From NCBI GenBank assembly GCA_943789375.1, contig CALSTX010000015.1, positions 42,203 to 106,202 of the forward strand: a DNA stretch of 64,000 nucleotides, read 5' to 3'. The position numbers were made by a program, and so were the translations under genes. This DNA is from an uncultured Opitutales bacterium. GTDB taxonomy: Bacteria; Verrucomicrobiota; Verrucomicrobiia; Opitutales; Seribacteraceae. Within the stretch, counting starts at the first letter, position 1; every line of letters starts with the position of its first letter. Positions 42,573-53,100 of this stretch are shown one piece after another. The notes under the pieces were generated by a model. The model made no database searches and was not told the origin of the DNA. It saw nothing but the letters and a program-made list of their open reading frames with translations.

Positions 42573-42887
42573 TTAAGACTGGATGATGGAAATTAACTCT
42601 TCTTTCGATTTTAATCCAACCAAAGTTTCAGATAAACTGCCACCCTTGTATACCAAAATAGTTGGTATAGAATTTACGCCATGTTCTTGTGCGAGCTCCG
42701 TGTTGTCATCTACATTTACTTTGTAGATACCAACCGAGTCACCTAATTCAGATGCTATTTCGCTAAGGACTGGAGCTATAGCTTTACATGGACCACACCA
42801 AGGTGCCCAGAAATCAATAAGTACAGTTTTGTCTTCGCTGACTGCTTTATCGAAACTTTCTTTGTTTAAGTTAATGAGTTCGCTCAT
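42573..42887 (-). CDS. trxA: Thioredoxin
   Basis: VLIDFWAPWCGPCKAIAPVLSEIA. Confidence 0.97.
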   Translation of the reverse strand: MSELINLNKESFDKAVSEDKTVLIDFWAPWCGPCKAIAPVLSEIASELGDSVGIYKVNVDDNTELAQEHGVNSIPTILVYKGGSLSETLVGLKSKEELISIIQS

Positions 42888-42920
42888 TATAAATCAGATT
42901 ATATCGGGTTTGAAGGTTAG

Positions 42921-43622
42921 TTAAGGCTGAAGAAAGAGAAGGATTGTGAGAGCAATGGCACCTCCAAGCACAAGAAAGTCTAAAAGCATAAAAATAATAC
43001 TCGGCCGCGCTGCCTTGGCAGGTCCTTGTGAAATTGCTTCTGGACTTTTGACGGCTTGTGTTCCCATCGGAGGAACTCCGGGTGGAGGGTTGCTTGGCTT
43101 CGGGGGTTGCCCCGGAGTGATTTGTGAACCAGGCAAGGAAGGGGCCAGGCTGGGCCCTGGTGCCGGAATCGATGGTGCAGGTAGTGCACCTGGGGCAGGA
43201 GAGGGCACTGCAGGAGCAATAACTGGTTTTATGGATGATGGAGAAAGAGAGGGGACTGAAGGTGTCGAAGATGGTAGGACCGAGGGAGTGAGTCCGCCTG
43301 CAGGCGGACCCGGTGGAGGCGCCGGAGTAGGCGATTGAGCCAGAGTAGGCGGTTGACTTAGTGGTGGGGTTGATCCGAGGGGTGCAACGGTGGGTGGGGT
43401 TGCTGAAGGAGGTACAGGGGATGGTGTGGGTCCTCCGGGTTGCGTTACTGTGGGTTGCGGTAACCCTGGTTGAGAAAACGGTGACTTTGTAACTTTAAAC
43501 TTAGGGGAAGACTGAGGGGGAGGAGGTTGAGCAGGGGTAGTACCTTTTGGAGAGAGTCTTAATCCTTGTGAAGCCCCCACGGGTGGTGGAGGTGGCGGCG
43601 ACGGTGGCGGTAAGGAAGGCAT
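42921..43622 (-). CDS. Pro-rich low-complexity protein with C-terminal TM segment
   Basis: ~200 aa of P/S/T/G-rich sequence, then IIFMLLDFLVLGGAIALTILLFLQP at the extreme C-terminus. Confidence 0.6.
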   Translation of the reverse strand: MPSLPPPSPPPPPPVGASQGLRLSPKGTTPAQPPPPQSSPKFKVTKSPFSQPGLPQPTVTQPGGPTPSPVPPSATPPTVAPLGSTPPLSQPPTLAQSPTPAPPPGPPAGGLTPSVLPSSTPSVPSLSPSSIKPVIAPAVPSPAPGALPAPSIPAPGPSLAPSLPGSQITPGQPPKPSNPPPGVPPMGTQAVKSPEAISQGPAKAARPSIIFMLLDFLVLGGAIALTILLFLQP

Positions 43623-43644
43623 GGGGAATTTAATTCAGTTGATG

Positions 43645-43923
43645 TTACGAGGGGCTGTTTTTTCGTATTAATTCTGAAATTTCGTCCATAGATGCTTCCT
43701 CTAAACTCTTCCCTTTGATTTTGAGGTCTTCAAAAGTTTTGCATAGTGTCTCGGTCATTTTGTCATGTGTGTTTTCGGAGCCCCCCATGATTGAAAATTT
43801 ATCTGCTTGGGTAATACGCTTGTGACCATCTGTACAATCGAGACCAAGGCCAAAAAGATGAGCCATCACTTTTGGATCTTTAACAGGTAAGCCGTGATTC
43901 TGTAAACGATTTGACATAAACAT
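43645..43923 (-). CDS. Hypothetical protein (92 aa)
   Basis: Same-strand ORF directly upstream of the Pro-rich gene; no family recognised. Confidence 0.45.
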   Translation of the reverse strand: MFMSNRLQNHGLPVKDPKVMAHLFGLGLDCTDGHKRITQADKFSIMGGSENTHDKMTETLCKTFEDLKIKGKSLEEASMDEISELIRKNSPS

Positions 43924-43977
43924 AATTTATTTACGTAAACACCAATTAGTCAACCCTGCATAACGAGTTTGCTGGAA

Positions 43978-46080
43978 TCAAAAAGAAAGCAGACGTACGC
44001 CAAAGTTGACTGCAAATTCATCCTCTTTTGCAGTTCCAAATCTTTCTGATAAGAAAATTCGATAGACAATGCTGTGCTTGGTTTTAAATTCAAAAGCGGT
44101 CTCCCAATAAAGAAACTCATGATCTTCAGAATCGTATCGGACCGAGAGCATAAGCATTTTACTTGAGTCAATTAGTTTTGAGGCAGTCACCGCCCACTGA
44201 TTACTAGCAATCGGATACTCGACTCGAGATATTTGGTAATAATTTTGAAAACCATCTTTTATAATTGCTGAAAAAACACTGAGTTTTTTACTGTCATCTT
44301 TATTGTGTTTTGCTTGACCTCTTATTTGCAACCACCTCGCTGGGTGAAGGTCGACTTGGGCGAAAAAAGACTTATCTTGCGAGGCGAGACTGGGTGTTTC
44401 TTTCCACAAATCCTGCGAGATTTTTAGCGACAACAATTCACGAAGATTACTATCGAAATTTGTGACAACTTGATGGTGCCAGTCTAATCGAATGACCTCC
44501 ATATCATCTAATTGATCTGCTTCGATCACATCCATTAGATTAAGCGGTTCAAGGTTTAATGAAAAAACAGAAGCATCTGTTGGAGTAATACGGCGAGCCC
44601 CGTTAGAACTTGAAAGGTCCAGATCAGAATACGTTAAAATGAAGTTCATTGAATGACGCAAATCATTGATTTCCCAGAGGTCGCTCGTAATCGAATAATC
44701 AGCAAAAGTATGAAATCTTAATTCATGTGATTTTTCAATCCATGTATGATTTGGGCTATGCGCCCTTAATTGATAAAGTTGGTTTCTTATTGTTAAAGCT
44801 GGTGTATATGTGAACCCTTTACCAATTTTGAAGGGGTGAAAGCTTTGTAGAGACATATCCAGTTTTGTTGATTTATTAAGTACCTGCCCCAATGGATCTC
44901 TTTCTTGTAGGTCCACATATTCCACGCTTAATGTGTGGTATAACGAATCTAAAATTAAAGGGCGGGGTGAAACTTCTAGCCTGAGATTTGGCCGTCTTTC
45001 CAAAATTCCTTCATGCTCGTTAATTTGCCATCTCTGCAGGCTCGATACCCCGCCCCAGTCTTCCTCATAAGCAAATTCTATAAAATGATCATTCCATTGG
45101 GATTGATTGAATTTCTCGATATGGAAATCACGAGTTATTTCTGAGTCGCTTTCATAGTTCAGTTGACCAGCAAGCCTCAGGGTGCGGCGATTGTGTATTA
45201 CAAATTCTGCGTTTACAGAATTACGTTGTTCTGAAAAAGGAAGATCACGGCGGTCCAGACCTAGTTCTCTACCCTGATCTTTAATCCATCCAAAATCAAT
45301 AAATGACTGGATCCACGGCGAATTTCCATCATCATCGGTTAAATCATATGAAAAGTTGGATGAAAGCAGTACGCCTCTTTTTGTATAACCTGTCATTTCG
45401 GTGCCAGCTTTGATTTCACCCGCTTGCCATTGAATTTCATTGCCTAAATACCAACCCAAGTTAGATCGTTTTCCTCCTTTAAGACCCAAGCGTATAGACT
45501 TGTTTTTTCCTCCGGATTTAAATGTAAGGGATGGAATCGGACTGATGGGTAATTTCCCGAATTTCAACCAGCCTGTGCTTGTTTTTGAAAGGCTTTTGTT
45601 TTCGTCGAATGTAAATTCCTTGAAGGTCATCGCCGGATGATATTCTCCTTCAAAGTAATTAGGGTTACTGAGTAAAGAATTACTAGCTTTAATATCGCTT
45701 CCCTTGCGATGAATAAAATCTGCCTCTACAGTAAGTGAGGAAAACCCAGCCTTTACCCCCTGGGCCTCATAGTCACCATTTTGAAGGTTAAGCTGTAAGC
45801 TATCACATAAGATCCGAACGCCTCGAACGGAAATAATCGTTTTTCCGGTCGCTTTAACTAGAGATTTGTTTCGGTCCCATAGAATCTCATCTGCATGTAG
45901 CAGGAAGTCATCTGACCTAAGAACAGCATTTTTTTGGGCACGAACAATTTGCGTTGAGTCATCATAGATTAAAGGTTCATCAGCCGAGAGAGAAGGTGCT
46001 GCCGGATTATCCGCAAGAAGTAAGCAGGGCAGACCCATTGATGTGAGAATGGATAGTGAGATGAAAAGATGTAGGTACAC
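43978..46080 (-). CDS. LptD/OstA-like outer-membrane LPS-assembly protein
   Basis: N-terminal OstA-like region DDSTQIVRAQKNAVLRSDDFLLHADEILWDRNKSLVKATGKTIISVRGVRILCDSLQLNLQNGDYEAQGV; long C-terminal beta-barrel ending NFGVRLLSF. Confidence 0.75.
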   Translation of the reverse strand: MYLHLFISLSILTSMGLPCLLLADNPAAPSLSADEPLIYDDSTQIVRAQKNAVLRSDDFLLHADEILWDRNKSLVKATGKTIISVRGVRILCDSLQLNLQNGDYEAQGVKAGFSSLTVEADFIHRKGSDIKASNSLLSNPNYFEGEYHPAMTFKEFTFDENKSLSKTSTGWLKFGKLPISPIPSLTFKSGGKNKSIRLGLKGGKRSNLGWYLGNEIQWQAGEIKAGTEMTGYTKRGVLLSSNFSYDLTDDDGNSPWIQSFIDFGWIKDQGRELGLDRRDLPFSEQRNSVNAEFVIHNRRTLRLAGQLNYESDSEITRDFHIEKFNQSQWNDHFIEFAYEEDWGGVSSLQRWQINEHEGILERRPNLRLEVSPRPLILDSLYHTLSVEYVDLQERDPLGQVLNKSTKLDMSLQSFHPFKIGKGFTYTPALTIRNQLYQLRAHSPNHTWIEKSHELRFHTFADYSITSDLWEINDLRHSMNFILTYSDLDLSSSNGARRITPTDASVFSLNLEPLNLMDVIEADQLDDMEVIRLDWHHQVVTNFDSNLRELLSLKISQDLWKETPSLASQDKSFFAQVDLHPARWLQIRGQAKHNKDDSKKLSVFSAIIKDGFQNYYQISRVEYPIASNQWAVTASKLIDSSKMLMLSVRYDSEDHEFLYWETAFEFKTKHSIVYRIFLSERFGTAKEDEFAVNFGVRLLSF

Positions 46081-46184
46081 TTATGTCAAAATGTACGGCA
46101 ACTGGGTTAGAACAAGAAAGAAATAATATATATTATTATGTTTTCGCTTTCTCTATAACTTCTAGGCGACTATAAAAAAACCAG

Positions 46185-48359
46185 ATGATAATTTCAGAAA
46201 CCGAAATGAAGTCTTGCCTGTCCGGTATAGTAGGAAGCCCTCATGCATGGTTGGGTGTTCATTCTCTTGGTTCAAAAAAGGGGGGGGTCGTTCGTGCAAT
46301 TGATACCCATGCCTGTGAGGTTTTTGTGCTTAGTAAAGACAAGCAAATCAAGACCCCTCTTACCAGGTTCGATAATGCTGGGTTTTTTGAAGCTGAGATT
46401 GATGCGCTTGAACCTTTTTCCCAGTACACCTTTTTATCGCAGTATAAAGACGCTGAGCATGAGTGGATTGATCCTTATTCCTTTACACCTTACATCCAAA
46501 ATCAAGATCTCTACTTATTTAATCAAGGAGTGGATCGCAGACCTCATGAGAAACTGGGAGCAATTCCAACCACCCACCAAGGGGTGCCGGGGGTTTCATT
46601 TGTGGTATGGGCACCGTCTGCTAAAAGTGTTCACCTCGCTGGAGACTTCAATTTATGGAATCCATTGAACCTTCCCATGCGCTCTCTTGGTTCGAGTGGC
46701 TGTCGTGAATTATTTGTTCCTTTTGCCAAGGTGGGCGATAAGTACAAGTATCGAGTTTTAGGAGCAGATAATGTTTTGCGGGAAAAAACTGACCCATATG
46801 CTTTCAGATTTGAGCCTCCGTCTGGAAATGCGTCCATCATTGAAGATCGATCTTCTTGGAATACTTTTACGCCAGAAAAAACACTCATTGCGGTTAATCA
46901 ACCAGTTTCAATTTATGAAATGCACTTGGGGTCGTGGAAATACGAAAAGAAAGAAAATCGACCACTTTCCTATCTTGAACTTTCTCGCACACTGCCAGTC
47001 TACCTAAAAAAAATGAATTTTACTCATGTAGAATTCATTCCTCCCAGTGAATATCCATATGGTGCATCCTGGGGATATCAGGTTACAGGTTACTATGCCC
47101 CAACTCACCGCTATGGGACTCCCGAAGAATTTTCGATCCTGGTGCAGTCCATTCAGGATGTTGGCGTGGGAGTTTTAATCGATTGGGTGCCTGCCCATTT
47201 TCCCTCGGATGAATTTGCTCTTTCCCAGTTTGACGGCACATGCCTTTACGAGCACCAAGACCCGAGGCAGGGAAAGCATGCGGAGTGGGGTACCTTGTGC
47301 TACAATTATGGAAGAGCTGAGGTTAGAAGCTTTCTTATCGGGAGTGCAATATCCTGGCTCGAAAGGTTTGGTGTAAACGGTTATCGAGTGGATGCGGTTG
47401 CTTCCATGCTGTACTTGGATTACGGCAGGAATGATGGGGATTGGATACCCAACAAAAATGGCGGGAATCATAACCTTGAGGCCATCGAATTTATTAAGCA
47501 ATTTAATCAGTCCGTTCACGAAGAATTTCCCTCAGTTTTGAGCATTGCTGAGGAGTCAACTGCTTTCCCGAAAATTACTCAACCCCCTAGTGTTGGGGGC
47601 CTTGGGTTTGATTTTAAGTGGAATATGGGGTGGATGCACGACACCCTGGATTATTTCTCATCACCCCCGTGGGATCGTTCTCATTGTCATGATAAATTGA
47701 CTTTCGGTGCCATGTATCAGTTCTCGGAAAATTTTGTCCAGGCATTTTCTCATGACGAAGTGGTTCATGGAAAAGGATCACTTGTTAATAAAATGAACCT
47801 TATTGAACAGGCCGATCGGGTGGCAAACCTCAGATCATTATTTGCCCTGCAATGGACTTGGCCGGGAAAGAAAACTTTATTTATGGGTTGTGAATTTGGA
47901 CAGTGGAAAGAATGGGATTTTGAGGCACCACTTGATTGGACACTTCTTGATTTTCCTTTGCATGTCGGCCTTCAGCAATTGGTGAGTGATCTCAATAAAT
48001 TATATTGTCAGCATCCGACATGGGCATGCTCTGATCACAAGGCTGATAAATTTCAATGGGTTGATTGCCATGACAATGCCGGTCAAACACTTTCATTTCT
48101 CAAGTATGGTGAACAACCAGAAGATACCTTACTGATTGCCTGTAATTTTTCAGATCAAATTTGCCATCGTGATTGGGGTTGTCCCCACCCGGGTAATTGG
48201 CAGGTCATTTTAGATACAGATTCTCCGGACTATGGTGGTAATGGGGATTCGGGTGCATCGAACTTCGTATCCTTTAATGAGTCCCGTAATGGCCAACCAT
48301 TTGGCCTGTCTTTTTCTGTTAGTAGGTGGAGTGTCCGGATCCTGGGACTAGGCAGATAA
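46185..48359 (+). CDS. glgB: 1,4-alpha-glucan branching enzyme
   Basis: GVPGVSFVVWAPSAKSVHLAGDFNLW, GVGVLIDWVPAHFPSDEFAL, NGYRVDAVASMLYLDYGR, FSHDEVVHGKGSL. Confidence 0.97.
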   Translation: MIISETEMKSCLSGIVGSPHAWLGVHSLGSKKGGVVRAIDTHACEVFVLSKDKQIKTPLTRFDNAGFFEAEIDALEPFSQYTFLSQYKDAEHEWIDPYSFTPYIQNQDLYLFNQGVDRRPHEKLGAIPTTHQGVPGVSFVVWAPSAKSVHLAGDFNLWNPLNLPMRSLGSSGCRELFVPFAKVGDKYKYRVLGADNVLREKTDPYAFRFEPPSGNASIIEDRSSWNTFTPEKTLIAVNQPVSIYEMHLGSWKYEKKENRPLSYLELSRTLPVYLKKMNFTHVEFIPPSEYPYGASWGYQVTGYYAPTHRYGTPEEFSILVQSIQDVGVGVLIDWVPAHFPSDEFALSQFDGTCLYEHQDPRQGKHAEWGTLCYNYGRAEVRSFLIGSAISWLERFGVNGYRVDAVASMLYLDYGRNDGDWIPNKNGGNHNLEAIEFIKQFNQSVHEEFPSVLSIAEESTAFPKITQPPSVGGLGFDFKWNMGWMHDTLDYFSSPPWDRSHCHDKLTFGAMYQFSENFVQAFSHDEVVHGKGSLVNKMNLIEQADRVANLRSLFALQWTWPGKKTLFMGCEFGQWKEWDFEAPLDWTLLDFPLHVGLQQLVSDLNKLYCQHPTWACSDHKADKFQWVDCHDNAGQTLSFLKYGEQPEDTLLIACNFSDQICHRDWGCPHPGNWQVILDTDSPDYGGNGDSGASNFVSFNESRNGQPFGLSFSVSRWSVRILGLGR

Positions 48360-48370
48360 ACTCACGACTC

Positions 48371-49081
48371 TTAAGGAATAAGTCCTGAGTCCGAAAAGCT
48401 GTAATAGCCTAAACTATTTGGACAATTTTCAGGTTCACCTAAGATCACATGGTCAAGCATGTCTATATCTACAGCTTTAGACGCTTCCATGATTTTTTGG
48501 GTTACACGCAGATCTGCTTTGCTCGGAGTTGGGTCACCCGTTGGGTGATTGTGAGCCAAAATAATAGCTGAGGCTGCACACCGAATGGCAGGCCTAAAAA
48601 TCTCCCTAGGGTGAACAAGGCTACTGGTTGCCGTACCTGAAGTTACCGGTTCAGCATGAATTAATTTATTTTTTCGGTCTAAGCACAACACCCATACCTT
48701 TTCTACGGTGTGGGCACGAACTTCAGGGAATAAATAATCCCAAACTTTTTGCGGTTCATCTAGAATGATAGCTTGGTTTCTCTCCCCTCGAATCATTCTT
48801 TTCGCTATTTCAGTTTGAGTCGATAACTGTAACGCTTTGACTTTCCCGATACCCTTAATTTGCTGGAAATCTGAAGTGTCCCAACGTAGAAGGCCAGAGA
48901 GGGAACCTGCAGACCTAAGTAATTCATCAGCCAATGCGAGTACATCCATTTGGGGAGTACCCGACCGAATGATCATGGCTAAAAGCTCTCGATCGGCAAG
49001 AGCGTGCGCACCCAGTCGTTCCAATCTTTCTTGAGGCCGCTCTTCAGGTGGTAGGTTTTTCAGTAATACACCAGGCATCAC
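48371..49081 (-). CDS. radC: RadC-family JAB-domain protein
   Basis: RPQERLERLGAHALADRELLAMIIRSG, AIILAHNHPTGDPTPSKADLRVT. Confidence 0.95.
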   Translation of the reverse strand: MMPGVLLKNLPPEERPQERLERLGAHALADRELLAMIIRSGTPQMDVLALADELLRSAGSLSGLLRWDTSDFQQIKGIGKVKALQLSTQTEIAKRMIRGERNQAIILDEPQKVWDYLFPEVRAHTVEKVWVLCLDRKNKLIHAEPVTSGTATSSLVHPREIFRPAIRCAASAIILAHNHPTGDPTPSKADLRVTQKIMEASKAVDIDMLDHVILGEPENCPNSLGYYSFSDSGLIP

Positions 49082-49098
49082 TTAATTGGAGAATCAAT

Positions 49099-50127
49099 TT
49101 ATTTCTTCAAGGCTTTGTGAGCCGGAAGATTAACTTCAATAAATGCATCTCGTTTGAGTCGGTTTAGCCATTGTCTTTGGCTTTGAGCTTCAATTTTTGA
49201 AGCCAGAATTTTTTCAATCTCCAACCGGACATCATCCAAGCTTTTTCTACCAGCCGCTTTCACCTTGTCAGCTTTGAGGAGATAAACTGCAATTTTACCA
49301 GATTTCCCAATATCGCCATTGGCTTTACGTTCCAATAAATCAATGGTAAAGGGTTTGGATACTTCTCCTTCTCGGAGAGCAAAAGCTTGCTGGCGGATCT
49401 GTGAACTCCTGATTTCTCTCGAAGAAACTAAAACACCCCAGTCTCCTCCTTTATCACGAAATGGACTTTGACCATGCTGGGTAGCGAGTACTTCAAAAGG
49501 AGAACCTTTGGCTAACATGTCTTGTATTTGTTTTGCTTGCTGCATTAAAATGGCTTCAGGTTCGCCAGCAATCTGGGAGAAAACAATTTCTCGTAACTTT
49601 ACTTTAGCTTCAGTCTTAAACATGGCACTATTTTCTCGGTAAAACCGCTCTACTTTCTCAGGGCTGATTTCTTCTTTTAAACGCTTCCGGGTCGAAAGCA
49701 TGTGTCCATAAATTATATCTTCTCGAAGTTCGTCTCGAAATTCTAACTGGGATTGTCCGTTACTGCGTAAAACATCTCGGAAAAGCTTCCGGTCACCGTT
49801 GAATTCCTTGATCAGTCTTTTGTTGTATTCTTGCTCGATGATTGATTCCGGAATCCCCATACCTTTATTCTCAAAAGCATAAATTGAAAGTAACCGGTCG
49901 ATTTTACCGTCAACAAATTCATTCGCCCGTTTTTTCTTTTCTTCTTCTGTGAAGTTTAATCGATCCATCGCACGCTCAATTTCCCCCCAGGTGACAATTC
50001 GATCGTTGACCTTGGCAGTCACCCGATTGATTTCAATCAGTTCAGCTTGGGCAGAAAAACTAGCGACCGCCATCGTTAGTAAAGCCGACCCCAAATTTAA
50101 AAGAATTCTAATCATTTTTGTTCCCAT
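49099..50127 (-). CDS. SurA/PpiC-like periplasmic peptidylprolyl isomerase
   Basis: Signal peptide, INRVTAKVNDRIVTWGEIERAM, parvulin-like segment KVKLREIVFSQI...FRDKGGDWGVL. Confidence 0.88.
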   Translation of the reverse strand: MGTKMIRILLNLGSALLTMAVASFSAQAELIEINRVTAKVNDRIVTWGEIERAMDRLNFTEEEKKKRANEFVDGKIDRLLSIYAFENKGMGIPESIIEQEYNKRLIKEFNGDRKLFRDVLRSNGQSQLEFRDELREDIIYGHMLSTRKRLKEEISPEKVERFYRENSAMFKTEAKVKLREIVFSQIAGEPEAILMQQAKQIQDMLAKGSPFEVLATQHGQSPFRDKGGDWGVLVSSREIRSSQIRQQAFALREGEVSKPFTIDLLERKANGDIGKSGKIAVYLLKADKVKAAGRKSLDDVRLEIEKILASKIEAQSQRQWLNRLKRDAFIEVNLPAHKALKK

Positions 50128-53100
50128 GAATGATGATCTTGAGAAATCGAATGATTTCCTTCAACTTCAAAAGAGGTTCTTTTGAAGAAATTCGTGGTAT
50201 TTTACCAACCATGCGATGGTATTTCTTACTTCCGTCCGGATTTTTTCCCAAATACCGGCACCAAATTTCTTTTTCCTTAGTTTCAATTTGATCAAATCCT
50301 GCTTCTTCAGCAAGGGATCGAATTCTTGCCTCACTCAGTAATGCCATACCTTCCACGGGTAATGATCCAAACCGATCAACCAACTCATCCTCAAAATCAT
50401 TTATTTCATCCACCGTTCTAAGTTTGGCCAACTTTCTGTAACATTCGATTCTTAATCTTGGTTCACTTGTAAAGCTTTCAGGGAGATAGGAGGGAAGGAT
50501 TTCCATGCCACCAGCTTCCTCTTCTTGGCTGGGACCTGATGATAGAAAATCAAGGCGAACGGTTGCACAGGGGCGGAGACTGATCTCATCTCCTTTCAGC
50601 CGATTCACACTTTCCCTAAGTAATCTGCAGTAGAGCTCAAACCCAATGCCTGCAACATGTCCACTTTGCTCGCTGCCAAGAAGATTGCCTGCCCCGCGCA
50701 ATTCCAAGTCACGCAATGCAATCTGTAATCCAGCACCAAAGTGATTGACTTGCTTGATGGCGGACAGTCGTTTCCTGGCTTGGTCAGATACCGTAAGGTG
50801 CCGGTTAAGTAAGAGGAATGCATAAGCTTGCTTATCGAAGCGACCCACTCGGCCCCGCAATTGATAGAGCTGAGATAATCCAAATTTGTCGGCACCTTCA
50901 ATGATGATTGTGTTGCAATTGGGTATATCCAGTCCGCTTTCAATAATGGTTGTGCAAACTAGCATGTCATACTCACCAGCAACAAACTCTGTCATCACTT
51001 GCTCAAGCTCTTCTTCACTCATTTGCCCATGTCCGACCGCAATCTTTAACTTTGGAAATTGCTCACCAATTTTTCGGGCTACGGAGTGGATTGTCTTAAC
51101 CCGGTTGTGGAGGTAGAAAATTTGTCCGCCTCTTTTAACTTCTGTCTGCACCGCCCGCTCTAAGACCTGGGGGGAATATTTCATCACCTCGGTGCGGATG
51201 GGGCGGCGAGTAACCGGTGCGGTTTCGATGGAACTTAAGTCACGGGCACCTACCATAGCGAAATAAAGGGTTCGTGGTATGGGAGTCGCGCTTAGAGTTA
51301 GAACATCTACATTTTCCCTTATCTTTTTAAGTGCTTCCTTGTGCTGAACCCCAAATCTTTGCTCCTCATCGATTACGAGGAGGCCCAAGTCTTTATACTT
51401 TAAATCTGAACTGAGGATACGGTGGGTACCAATAATTAGGTCAATCTTTCCATCCATCAGCCCCTCAATTATTTTCTTTTGCTCGGCGGCTGTCCTGAAG
51501 CGACTCAACATTTCTACGGCAATAGGGTAATCAGTCATTCGGTCCTTGAAATGATTATAGTGTTGCTGGCAGAGAATCGTAGTTGGGGCGAGTATGGCTA
51601 CTTGCTTTCCATCCATTACCGCCTTGAACGCTGCCCGTAGCGCAACTTCTGTCTTACCGAATCCTACATCTCCGCATATCAGCCGGTCCATGGGTTCATC
51701 TTTCTCCATATCCTCTTTTACTTGATCAATAGCTTTCTGTTGATCAATGGTCTCGGTGTATGGAAATGAGTCTTCAAATTCTTTTTGCCACTTGTCATCA
51801 GGAGAGAAAGCATGACCCAATTTACTCTCCCGAGTTGCTTGCAATCGAAGAAGGTCTGCAGCGAGGTCAATGGCAGCACTTTCTGCAGCCTGTTTAGTTT
51901 TCGCCCAAAGTTTTCCACCTAACTTGGCGAGTTTAGGCTTGGCTTTTTGGAGCCCGACATAGCGGGAAAGTAAATGAGACTCCTGAAGCGGGACATGAAG
52001 AGTGAGTCCATCGGCAAACTCCAGGGTGATCGCTTCTTCCTGACTTCCTTCATTTTCAATTTTCCCCAAAGAAACAAACCTGCAAATCCCATGCTGGTGG
52101 TGAACCAAGTGATCGCCGCTGACGAGTTCGCTAAAGTCCAGGGCTTGATCTACATTTTTTCTGAGTACCCGGGCTTTTTGAGCACGTACCGGGCGTCTAC
52201 TTCTTTCTCTTCCCAGAATTTCCCGGGAGGTGGCAATTGTTAGTCCGCTTGATTTTGACTTTAGAAGAAAAGAAGCATGCTTACCCGCATCTTTGTTCTT
52301 TATACTGAAGCCATCACGCAGCCCTATTTCTATGAAGTGAGGTTTGAATCGTTGGAGGGAGGACTCTCCACTGATAAGCTCCAGGATTCTCTTCTTTTCT
52401 GTATTTGCACCCACAGCAATAATGACCTCGTGCCCATCGTCTTGACTGCCAAGCAATTCAAAGAGATAACTTATCCGGTATCTGCCTTCTTGCCTGATTA
52501 ACAAGTCATTGGAATTGATCCCGAGAGATTGACTGGAGGCGAAAGCAGAGATTTTTATTTTTGAAAGGCTTCCCAAGGCTCCTGCACCTTCATCGATTTC
52601 ACTGAGCCCTAAAAAGGTATCGGATTGACTGGAGTCCTGCCAGGCTAAGTCTAGGCATGCCTTATTGAGCTTTCTGTTTTCGCTTTGGTGGAAAGCAAGT
52701 GGATAGTCTGCGATTAATTTCTCAGGTTCAATGAATGCCCAGGTTGTATTGCCAGGAATGTAGGAAAAGAACCCGCCTTCCAAGGTGTTTTCATCCTTTA
52801 TTTTGGCAGAAGAAAGGGTGACTGCTTTGACCGGTGCTATTGTTCTTTGAGTAGTTGGATCAAAAGATTTAATTTCTTCGATTTCATTCCCAAAGAAATC
52901 GATTCTGTATGGAATAGTGGCGTTTACTGGATAAACATCAACCAGTCCTCCCCGCAGAGAGTATTGCCCGGGCTCTTCACAAAGGATTTCTGAAGAATAA
53001 TCGAGGTCATTGGATAATTTTTGCTGGAATGCCTCAAAATTGATTTCCGAACCACTGGTAATTCTAAGTTCTTGTTTTTCTTTGTTTTCCCGTCTTGTGC

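Noticed and set aside
42946-43338. Gly-rich plus-strand ORF of 130 aa
   Set aside because: Antisense to the Pro-rich minus-strand gene; its long open frame is explained by GC-rich low-complexity sequence.
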